DNA from: Synechococcus sp. CO36386bin_37
GTDB taxonomy: Bacteria; Cyanobacteriota; Cyanobacteriia; PCC-6307; Cyanobiaceae
Direction: 5' to 3'
NCBI GenBank assembly: GCA_011525445.1
Contig: WTGE01000400.1
Coordinates: 1-12,058, forward strand
Length of the DNA: 12,058 nt
The notes beneath the pieces are model-generated. The model was given only the letters and a program-made list of their open reading frames with translations. It had not been told where the DNA came from and did no database searches. Made by a program: the position numbers and the translations under genes. The first letter of the stretch is position 1. The number at the start of each line of letters is the position of its first letter. Shown here piece after piece: positions 6,548-12,058 of this stretch.

Positions 6548-6899
6548 AAATCACGTTCTTGTAGTCGACGATGAACCGTTCATAAGATCAATCTTATGCC
6601 GAGAGCTACCTTATCTTGGCCTAATTGTTTTCGAGGCTTCCAACGGGGAAGAAGCTGTTCATCTGCTGCAAAAAGAGCACATTGATATAGTAATTACCGA
6701 TATTAAAATGCCCGTTAAGGATGGATTTTACATTTTAAATTATATCGCAGAAAACAACTTGGAGCATATTGTTACATTCGTTTGCTCTGGCTACCACGGA
6801 GCAGAGGATAAGAAAATAGCCGATTATTCTATTGAAGAAGTGTTCAAAAAACCCTTTGACCTAATAGTAATTTTAGATGCTCTGAAGAAATATCTATAA
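6540..6899 (+). CDS. Receiver-only response regulator (CheY-like)
   Basis: From ATG 6540 the protein is 119 aa and consists of a single receiver domain. The acidic pocket is Asp10-Asp11 in VLVVDDEP, the phospho-acceptor is Asp54 in VITDIKMP, the switch Ser83 is in VCSGY and the conserved Lys104 is in FKKP. No DNA-binding or enzymatic output domain follows, so it should act by protein contact or as a phosphorelay intermediate. The ATG lies inside the kinase gene, overlapping its end by 8 nt, a layout typical of translational coupling. A TTG at 6528 could extend it by 4 residues, but the ATG matches the usual receiver start better. It shares the low GC of the kinase gene. The partner kinase is inferred from adjacency. 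Confidence 0.92.
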   Translation: MSKNHVLVVDDEPFIRSILCRELPYLGLIVFEASNGEEAVHLLQKEHIDIVITDIKMPVKDGFYILNYIAENNLEHIVTFVCSGYHGAEDKKIADYSIEEVFKKPFDLIVILDALKKYL

Positions 6900-6929
6900 A
6901 TCCTTTTATTCTGAAATTTTCTAACCCCT

Positions 6930-7121
6930 TTACATTAATAAATACCGATCAAGAGATTGGTTCCAAGCTGTACAAACAGATCTCCTCAGTTTCCTGCTGG
7001 ACCTCTGTAGCCCTCGAAATAGCGCGTAGGGGTGGTGAACAAGACGGGGACTTCCCTGCCCGTAGTTGGCACCAGATTTTGCAATCGCTGGCAGTCCACC
7101 TCTTGGGTCGTCAAGAGCCAT
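6930..7121 (-). CDS. Possible 63-aa basic small protein
   Basis: A minus-strand frame starts at ATG 7121-7119 (a GTG immediately precedes it) and ends at TAA 6932-6930. Its main support is AGGAAG at 7132-7127, well placed for this start. The product begins MALDDPRGGLPAIAKSG and is rich in Arg and Lys (RSSRKLRRS near 41-49), with no hydrophobic segment and no motif I recognise. It is convergent with the response regulator and crosses the composition boundary near 6960. The absence of any family resemblance and the short length make chance a serious alternative. Confidence 0.22.
   Translation of the reverse strand: MALDDPRGGLPAIAKSGANYGQGSPRLVHHPYALFRGLQRSSRKLRRSVCTAWNQSLDRYLLM
6944..6961 (+). 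terminator. Weak hairpin after the response-regulator gene
   Basis: ACCGATC (6944-6950), loop AAGA, GATTGGT (6955-6961) form a 7-bp stem with one G-T pair, 45 nt after the regulator stop. There is no U-rich tail on the plus strand, so intrinsic termination is doubtful. It may only slow or stabilise transcripts. On the minus strand the stem is followed by AT-rich sequence. Confidence 0.22.
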
Positions 7122-7438
7122 CACGTCTTCCTATCCGCCAAACGCGCAACCGAGAATCATTTTGGCCAGACAGTTCAAATCCGGGTCGATCTCCTAGGCG
7201 CCCTGCGTTTTGTTGTGCCGTTGTTGGATGCCTTCGAGATCAACATCGGTTTGTTTCTGTCTGGTCGTTCGATTCCATTGCCAACGCCGTGTGCAGCACT
7301 GTGATGAAGCGATTGCTGAAGCCACTCTGTTGGTCGTTGTTTGGTTTGACTGCGACTGAGGGGTAGAACGGGTCTTCTGTTGTTGTGTTCCCAGAAGCAG
7401 TGTCCACCGGTAGATTTCGCCGGATCTGAAACCGTTGC

Positions 7439-8791
7439 ATGCTTGCCGTCGCCGTTCTGGCTGCTGGAAAAGGGACCCGAATGAAGAGTTCTCTTCCCAA
7501 GGTGCTTCAACCTCTGGCTGGAGCCACTCTGGTGGAGAGGGTGTTGTCCAGTGCTCGTCAGCTTGCACCGGAGCGGCGAATCCTGATCGTGGGTCATCAG
7601 GCTGAGCGGGTGGAACAGCAGCTCAGCTCCGTTGCCGGGTTGGAATTTGTTCTACAACAACCTCAAAACGGTACGGGGCACGCAGTCCAGCAGTTGCTGA
7701 AACCTCTTCAGAGCTTTCAGGGAGAGCTGTTGGTCCTCAATGGAGATGTGCCCTTGTTGCGTGCTGAAACGGTTAACGCCCTGGTGCGTACCCACCGCGA
7801 CAGCAAAGCCGATGTGACCCTCTTGACCGCACGGCTTGAGGATCCAACGGGTTATGGCCGTGTCGTTGCCGATGACAATGGTTGCGTGAGCGCCATCATT
7901 GAACATCGTGATTGCACGGAGGAGCAGCGCAGCAACAACCTCACCAATGCAGGCATCTACTGTTTCAACTGGGAGAAGCTTGCCCAGGTTCTGCCCCAGT
8001 TGAGTACGGACAATGATCAGGGTGAGCTCTATCTCACCGATACCGTGCATCTGCTGGAGGTAGCCATGCACGTGGAGGTAAGTGACCCTGATGAAGTCAA
8101 TGGGATCAACAACCGCAGGCAACTGGCGCAGTGTGAAGGGGTCTTGCAGCAGCGCTTGCGTGAGCACTGGATGGATGAGGGTGTCACCTTCGTGGATCCT
8201 GCAAGTTGCACGCTCAGCGAAGACTGCACTTTTGGACGCGATGTGGTGATTGAACCCCAGACCCACCTGAGAGGGTCGTGCCGGATCGGGGATCACTGCC
8301 GCCTAGGACCCGGCAGTCTGCTGGACAATGCTGATCTCGGTGATCATGTCACCGTCGTGCAGTCCGTGGTGCGTGAGTCGCGCGTTGGGAACAATGTTGC
8401 AGTTGGCCCTTTCGCCCATCTTCGTCCTGCCTCTCGTATCGGTGATTCCTGCAAAGTGGGCAATTTCGTAGAGATCAAGAAGAGTGTGATCGCATCAGGC
8501 AGCAAAGTGAATCACCTCAGTTACATCGGGGACGCTGAGTTGGGCTCCAATGTGAATGTGGGTGCCGGCACCATCACCGCCAATTTCGATGGAGAGAACA
8601 AGCATCGGACTGTGATTGGTGAGGGCAGTAAGACGGGTGCCAATTCGGTGCTCGTTGCACCGGTGGTGATTGGAAGACAGGTCACGATCGGAGCCGGTTC
8701 CACGATCACGAAAGCTGTTCCCGACGGTGCTCTTGCGATCGGTCGTGCACGCCAACTCATGAAGGAGGGTTGGAACTGCAGTACCCAGTAG
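7439..8791 (+). CDS. glmU: Bifunctional UDP-GlcNAc pyrophosphorylase / glucosamine-1-P acetyltransferase
   Basis: GlmU acetylates glucosamine-1-phosphate and then couples the product to UTP, giving UDP-GlcNAc for peptidoglycan and other glycans in the cytosol. The 450-aa product is close to the E. coli length (456). The N-terminal pyrophosphorylase has [17 protein letters not shown] at 7-23 (Lys21), NGDVPLL at 101-107 (Asp103), GYGRVV at 138-143, NAGIYCF at 170-176 and the ELYLTDTV segment at 196-203. The C-terminal left-handed beta-helix carries hexapeptide repeats from about 250. It includes RPASRIG (329-335) and NHLSYIGD (358-365) with the acetyltransferase His359, then [10 protein letters not shown]. 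Both active sites look intact. The ATG at 7439 gives the usual [12 protein letters not shown] start, although no clear ribosome site precedes it. Codon use is core-like. It is separated from the upstream two-component pair by 539 bp and is followed by a small ORF. Confidence 0.97.
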   Translation: MLAVAVLAAGKGTRMKSSLPKVLQPLAGATLVERVLSSARQLAPERRILIVGHQAERVEQQLSSVAGLEFVLQQPQNGTGHAVQQLLKPLQSFQGELLVLNGDVPLLRAETVNALVRTHRDSKADVTLLTARLEDPTGYGRVVADDNGCVSAIIEHRDCTEEQRSNNLTNAGIYCFNWEKLAQVLPQLSTDNDQGELYLTDTVHLLEVAMHVEVSDPDEVNGINNRRQLAQCEGVLQQRLREHWMDEGVTFVDPASCTLSEDCTFGRDVVIEPQTHLRGSCRIGDHCRLGPGSLLDNADLGDHVTVVQSVVRESRVGNNVAVGPFAHLRPASRIGDSCKVGNFVEIKKSVIASGSKVNHLSYIGDAELGSNVNVGAGTITANFDGENKHRTVIGEGSKTGANSVLVAPVVIGRQVTIGAGSTITKAVPDGALAIGRARQLMKEGWNCSTQ

Positions 8792-8888
8792 TCCTGACGG
8801 GCTCGATGTCAATCAACAGACTTTTTTCAAGGCTTGGGCTTGGCCAACCATCGTTTTTGCGTGAGGTTGGTGCAGTTGCGGATCACTC

Positions 8889-9083
8889 ATGACGGTTCTC
8901 AAGCGCTTCAGCGTGCGTTATCGGAACGCTGTGAGTGATTATCAGGAAGAATGCTTTTACGCAGGTGATGCCTTTGAAGCCCGCGTTTTGGCCATGGAAC
9001 ATATTCGTTATCTCCATGATCATCCCCACGCCATTAATCTGATTCGTTGTGAAGATCCGATCGATTCCTTCAGAGTGGCGTGA
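8889..9083 (+). CDS. Small conserved-looking hypothetical protein (64 aa)
   Basis: The 64-aa product starts MTVLKRFSVRYRNAVSDYQE and continues with alternating charged and aromatic residues. It appears to be one alpha/beta unit: a strand (KRFSVRYRN, 5-13), a helix (DAFEARVLAMEHIRYL, 27-42) and a strand (HAINLIRCED, 47-56). No signal or membrane segment is present. The composition is clearly protein-like, and it resembles a short cytosolic protein I associate with marine picocyanobacteria, but I cannot name a family. The ribosome site is weak (GCGGA at 8878-8882). It follows glmU by 97 nt and ends 1 nt before the murF stop on the other strand, so the two genes meet tail to tail. An inverted repeat CCAACC/GGTTGG (8844-8849/8865-8870) lies in its leader. 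Confidence 0.65.
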   Translation: MTVLKRFSVRYRNAVSDYQEECFYAGDAFEARVLAMEHIRYLHDHPHAINLIRCEDPIDSFRVA

Positions 9084-9084
9084 G

Positions 9085-10455
9085 CTAAAGCAGAGGAAGC
9101 AGCGGCAATAGTCGTTCCATCGCTATACCACGGCTGGCCTTGAGCAGAACGATGTCGTCCGGTTGGAGCCATGCCTTGAGTGGAACTGCCGCCTGTTCCG
9201 GAGTTTCTACCTGCTGGAAATGGGAGAGGCATGAGCCTGCATCGCGCATCGCTTGAGCCTCTGCGCCTGTGGCGACAGCGATGAGTCCATCCAGGTTGAG
9301 GGCAACCGCGTGCTCCACAACCGCTCGGTGGAGATCCACGCTCTCGTGTCCCAGCTCCAGCATGGTTCCGATCACAGCAAAACGTCGACCGGGTTGGGTT
9401 GCCAATAAATCCAATGCCGCCAACACAGCTTCAGGCGAGGCGTTGTACGTCTCATCCATGATCGTCAAGGCTCCGATTTGAAGGCGGCGATTGCGTCCCC
9501 CTGGGACATCCACCTCCAGCTCCTGCAAGGTTTCTGCCGGGACGCCCAGCGACCTGGCTACGGACAGGGCCAACATGAAATTGCGGGCATTGTGCCTGCC
9601 TTCCAGGGGACAGCGGTAGGCGTGTTCCCCCACCTGTAGATGTCCTGTTAAAGGGTCAAAGTACCCCAGATCATCAGCAGCAGGATCTCCAGGATTGGCA
9701 TCATCAGCAAGGGCCACCCGATGCACACGACCCCGCCAACAACGGCTGAGGGCTTCCTCCAACAGCGGCTCGCCCGCCGGAATCACCACAAGTCCTTTCG
9801 TGGAGAGAGAGGCTGTGATCTCGCATTTCGCCGCTGCGATCGCCTCGCGACTTCCCAAGCGACCGATATGCGCTGTGCCGATATTGGTGATGACTGCAAT
9901 GTCCGGTTCAGCACAGCGCGACAGGCGTTCAATTTCACCAGGCCCGCGCATCCCCATTTCGATCACGGCTGCGGCATGGTGCTGTTCAACGCCTAGCAAT
10001 GTGAGAGGTACGCCCACATCATTGTTGTTGTTGCCGCTGCTTGCCTGAATATTGCCGAGCGGGGCAAGGGCGGCGCGAATGAGCTCACGGGTGGTGGTTT
10101 TGCCTGCTGAACCGGTCACAGCCACCACGGCACAGCGGAATGTGCGGCGGATCAGGCAGGCGATCTGTTGATAGGCCTCAAGGGTGTCGTCCACCAGCCA
10201 GTGCACCAGATTCGGTGGTACGGAGACGTCACTGTTCCGCGCGATCACAGCAGCCTGGATCCCTTGTCGGTTGGCCACCTCGAGGAAGCAATGCCCATCA
10301 AAACGCTCTCCTCGCAAGGGAATGAAAAAATCGCCAGCGGTGAGTGAACGGCTATCGGTACAGATCTTTCCCAGGTGTTGTTGCAGATCAGGCTCCGCGC
10401 CATCCCCACGCCGTGGGGCTCCCCAGATCGATACAAGATCACGCAGAGCAAGCAC
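9085..10455 (-). CDS. murF: UDP-MurNAc-tripeptide--D-alanyl-D-alanine ligase
   Basis: MurF adds D-Ala-D-Ala to UDP-MurNAc-tripeptide, the last cytosolic step of the peptidoglycan precursor. The protein is 456 aa, normal for the family. The N-terminal substrate domain includes TDSRSLTAGDFFIPLRGERFDGH (33-55; shown by its key residues Ser35, Arg36 and Gly48-Glu50). The ATPase domain has the P-loop GSAGKTTT at 115-122. ASSGNNNNDVG follows at 138-148, and EMGMRGPGEI at 166-175. NIGTAH is at 191-196 and Lys210 in AIAAAKCEI is the likely carbamylated lysine. The C-terminal domain has DETYNASPEAV. The start is GTG 10455-10453, supported by AGAGGA about 6 nt upstream; the upstream gene stops only 2 nt before it, so translation is probably coupled. 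The last gene of a glgA-unknown-murF run; the end abuts the 64-aa gene. One HIP1 octamer lies inside. Confidence 0.96.
   Translation of the reverse strand: MLALRDLVSIWGAPRRGDGAEPDLQQHLGKICTDSRSLTAGDFFIPLRGERFDGHCFLEVANRQGIQAAVIARNSDVSVPPNLVHWLVDDTLEAYQQIACLIRRTFRCAVVAVTGSAGKTTTRELIRAALAPLGNIQASSGNNNNDVGVPLTLLGVEQHHAAAVIEMGMRGPGEIERLSRCAEPDIAVITNIGTAHIGRLGSREAIAAAKCEITASLSTKGLVVIPAGEPLLEEALSRCWRGRVHRVALADDANPGDPAADDLGYFDPLTGHLQVGEHAYRCPLEGRHNARNFMLALSVARSLGVPAETLQELEVDVPGGRNRRLQIGALTIMDETYNASPEAVLAALDLLATQPGRRFAVIGTMLELGHESVDLHRAVVEHAVALNLDGLIAVATGAEAQAMRDAGSCLSHFQQVETPEQAAVPLKAWLQPDDIVLLKASRGIAMERLLPLLPLL
9836..9843. repeat. HIP1 octamer GCGATCGC
   Basis: A single GCGATCGC palindrome sits within murF. 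This octamer is highly iterated in many cyanobacterial genomes, though sparse in marine picocyanobacteria. One copy in 12 kb is near what chance allows, so it is at most weak support for a cyanobacterial origin. Confidence 0.4.
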
Positions 10456-10457
10456 GT

Positions 10458-11297
10458 TTAAATCCTCTCTGGATCGAACACGATCATGCCTCCGCCGACC
10501 CTTGCGGTTCGAGCCAGGAGGTTCTGTTGTTCATTGACAAGGCGCAATTCGGCATAACCTTGATCTTCCAGCCTGGTCCACCAGCTATCCGCCAGTTGTT
10601 GACGCTCTGCTGCCGAGCGTTGCCTCCAGAGCTCGGGATCGATCTGAAGGGTGAGCGCATTGCGTTCAGGCTGTGGTGTCGCGGTCACAATCAAGGCAGG
10701 TGCCTGATCGTCTTGCCGGACCCCCTCCTGTGCAAGCAGGTCCAGGATGGGAGCGACGCGCAGAGGTTGAAGCGCAGGTTCCATTGTCGGTTTCCTTGCT
10801 GATTCCGTTTCAGCGGCATCCCGGTCAGTCGGAGTGGATGTGGTTTCAGCTCCCGATGTCGGGTTGGTGCTTGGATGAAAGCCTGGTGCGCTTGGCTCAG
10901 CAACCCCGACAGGCAGGTTGGATGGGTTGCCTGTTGGCGGTAACGGACGCGCTTCCGGCAGCGGTGTTGTGCGCAGCTGCTCAACCCCTGAAGTAGAAAG
11001 CGTTACGGATTGATGCAGGGCTTTGGCCAGCTGGATCCCGCCAAGGATTAACCCGGAGAGTGTGATCGCCAGCAGGGCTGGCCAAAACAGGGCTGCAGCA
11101 CGTTGAGGCCAGAAGGCCGGCACCGACAGATCACCCTCCCAGTTGCGTCTCCAGAACTCCTGGGTGCGCAGGCGCAGATCGGCGCCCACGGCCCTGAGAT
11201 TGTTTCCAAGGGCCCTCCAGGGACTGCTGTAAGGAGCAGGTAGCGTGCCTTTGTCTTCCGATGGCTGGGAGACTTGGGATGAGGGAAAGTCCTGCAT
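10458..11297 (-). CDS. Single-pass membrane protein of unknown function
   Basis: The 279-aa product has a polar N-terminus (1-65) and one clear membrane helix at about 68-92 (ALFWPALLAITLSGLILGG). A Pro/Ser/Thr-rich linker spans about 105-175 (PLPEARPLPPTGNPS, TSTPTDRDAAETES). A compact C-terminal domain covers about 178-279. That domain contains ALIVTATPQPERNALTLQID (200-220), WRQRSAAERQQLADSWWTRL (224-243) and GYAELRLVN, suggesting an alpha/beta fold. No family is recognised. Arg-rich sequence before the helix (RLRTQEFWRRN, 42-52) and the absence of a signal peptide suggest a cytosolic N-terminus with the C-terminal domain outside the membrane. ATG 11297-11295 has no clear ribosome site, but the glgA stop is only 18 nt upstream. 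The stop lies 2 nt before murF, so a shared transcript with a cell-envelope enzyme is likely. Confidence 0.8.
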   Translation of the reverse strand: MQDFPSSQVSQPSEDKGTLPAPYSSPWRALGNNLRAVGADLRLRTQEFWRRNWEGDLSVPAFWPQRAAALFWPALLAITLSGLILGGIQLAKALHQSVTLSTSGVEQLRTTPLPEARPLPPTGNPSNLPVGVAEPSAPGFHPSTNPTSGAETTSTPTDRDAAETESARKPTMEPALQPLRVAPILDLLAQEGVRQDDQAPALIVTATPQPERNALTLQIDPELWRQRSAAERQQLADSWWTRLEDQGYAELRLVNEQQNLLARTARVGGGMIVFDPERI

Positions 11298-11315
11298 GCG
11301 AGGTGGATTGCATCA

Positions 11316-12058
11316 TCAGCGTCGCTGACCGCCGAACAATCTGGCTAGGGGATTGCGCGATCCAACCTGTTCTCTGGACAGATTCGGGGACTCAGGGGCA
11401 GGAATGGTCTCCGTGTTGAGACCATCAGCTGCAGGTGAGGAATCGGCGCGGGAGGGATCGGCATCCTGACCCTGGGAGAATTGCTCCACAGCTGCGGCAT
11501 CCGGACCGGGCTCCTTGATGCCGCATACTTCGCGGTACATCTGGTCGTATTCCAGAGCTGAACGGGCCCAGCTGTAGTCCTGCTCCATGCCCCTTCTCTG
11601 TAGCGCCCGCCAGCTGTCCTGGTGACGGAAGGCCTCCCAGGAGCGCACCAGTGCGGTGTAGAAATCCACCGGATCGAAGCGATCAAAACAGAAGCCTGTG
11701 CCGCTTTGTTGAGCGGGATCGTGGGGCGGAACCGTATCCACCAGTCCACCTACTTTGCGCACCACAGGAACGCAGCCGTAGCGCATCGCCAGCAACTGGC
11801 TGATGCCACAGGGTTCAAATCGACTGGGCATCAGGAAGGCATCACTGCCGGCATAGATCAGCCGTGACAGGTCATCGTCGTAGGTGAGGAACACGGCAAC
11901 CCGTCCTGGATGGCGGGAGGCCATCTGCCACAGGCCGGACTCCAGACCCCGATCACCGGTGCCCAGCACCACAATCTGAGTGTCGGTGTATGCCAGCAGT
12001 CGGTCGGCCACCTGCAGCAGCAGATCCACGCCCTTCTGATCAACGAGACGGCTCACCA
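11316..12058 (-). CDS. glgA: Glycogen synthase, C-terminal half (5' end beyond window)
   Basis: GlgA transfers glucose from ADP-glucose to growing glycogen. Only the C-terminal GT-B half (about 247 aa) lies in the window; the frame is open through the right edge, so the GTG near 12056 is an internal Val in the conserved VSRLVDQKG motif. Other landmarks, counted from that Val, are VVLGTGD (29-35), [17 protein letters not shown] (78-94) with the catalytic-type Glu81, and [10 protein letters not shown] (100-109). These match bacterial GT5 glycogen synthases. After the usual end near DQMYREVCG there is a 65-residue tail, rich in Asp, Glu, Ser and Pro and ending with a basic patch (RLFGGQRR). This tail is not part of the catalytic fold and is probably disordered. 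The gene leads the glgA-unknown-murF run. Confidence 0.94.
   Translation of the reverse strand, partial: VSRLVDQKGVDLLLQVADRLLAYTDTQIVVLGTGDRGLESGLWQMASRHPGRVAVFLTYDDDLSRLIYAGSDAFLMPSRFEPCGISQLLAMRYGCVPVVRKVGGLVDTVPPHDPAQQSGTGFCFDRFDPVDFYTALVRSWEAFRHQDSWRALQRRGMEQDYSWARSALEYDQMYREVCGIKEPGPDAAAVEQFSQGQDADPSRADSSPAADGLNTETIPAPESPNLSREQVGSRNPLARLFGGQRR

Larger units (their letters stand above)
6900..7438. other. Gap between response regulator and glmU; composition change, no confident gene
   Basis: The first 50-60 bp continue the AT-rich composition of the regulator gene; from about 6960 the sequence turns core-like in GC, so a composition boundary lies there. A 7-bp inverted repeat with one G-T pair (6944-6950 and 6955-6961, loop AAGA) sits at this boundary, without a T tract on the plus strand. 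One minus-strand ORF with a good ribosome site is listed separately. From 7125 to 7438 I see only short frames, including a 20-codon stub from ATG 7303, and no RNA gene. The glmU promoter is presumably here. Confidence 0.45.

Noticed and set aside
7171..7190. TTCAAATCC resembling a tRNA T-loop upstream of glmU
   Set aside because: The flanking bases do not form a 5-bp T-stem and no anticodon arm or acceptor pairing is found around it.
7652..8296. A 214-codon minus-strand frame inside glmU
   Set aside because: It is the antisense shadow of a clearly conserved gene.
1..12058. CRISPR array, insertion sequence, integrase, rRNA or tRNA genes
   Set aside because: No regularly spaced long repeats, transposase or integrase motifs, or RNA gene signatures were found on either strand.

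Overview
The window looks like a chromosomal segment from a marine picocyanobacterium (Synechococcus/Cyanobium type). Three things suggest this: moderately GC-rich core genes, short or overlapping gene spacing, and the set of glgA, a membrane-anchored unknown, murF, a tiny conserved-looking ORF, glmU, aroA and a stand-alone MnmC-type methyltransferase. This assignment rests on gene content and protein style, not on a database match.

Layout, left to right. (1) 1-361, minus strand: the start of an AT-rich unknown gene that runs off the left edge, followed by an AT-rich gap of about 500 bp. (2) 869-3493, plus strand: aroA (EPSP synthase, class II motifs), an MnmC-like tRNA methyltransferase 9 nt behind it, and a small secreted protein. 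(3) 3559-4569, minus strand: a COQ4-family-like protein with an unusual N-terminal helical extension. (4) 4570-5419: an 850-bp divergent region. It holds one doubtful ORF, a striking array of 8-bp repeats at 11-bp intervals, overlapping inverted repeats and a possible promoter. (5) 5420-6899, plus strand: an AT-rich two-component pair, a soluble PAS histidine kinase overlapping a receiver-only response regulator. (6) 6900-7438: mostly non-coding, with one possible 63-aa minus-strand ORF. (7) 7439-9083, plus strand: glmU and a 64-aa hypothetical. (8) 9085-12058, minus strand: glgA (partial), a single-pass membrane protein and murF in a tight operon-like run.

Functionally, the core genes are housekeeping. 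AroA serves aromatic amino-acid and quinone precursor synthesis, GlmU makes UDP-GlcNAc, MurF finishes the peptidoglycan stem peptide, GlgA elongates glycogen, and the MnmC-like enzyme modifies wobble uridine in tRNA. The block at about 3500-7000 looks accessory: the kinase/regulator pair has much lower GC (hand-counted lines of 30-35 percent against 53-55 percent in glmU and murF) and AGA/ATA-rich codon use.

The best lead for something undescribed is the 11-bp-phased repeat array at 5247-5287 upstream of this pair. Its architecture (8-bp units, 3-bp spacers) is that of OmpR/PhoB-family binding sites, yet the local regulator has no DNA-binding domain. The second is a COQ4-like metalloprotein in a lineage expected to make plastoquinone rather than ubiquinone.
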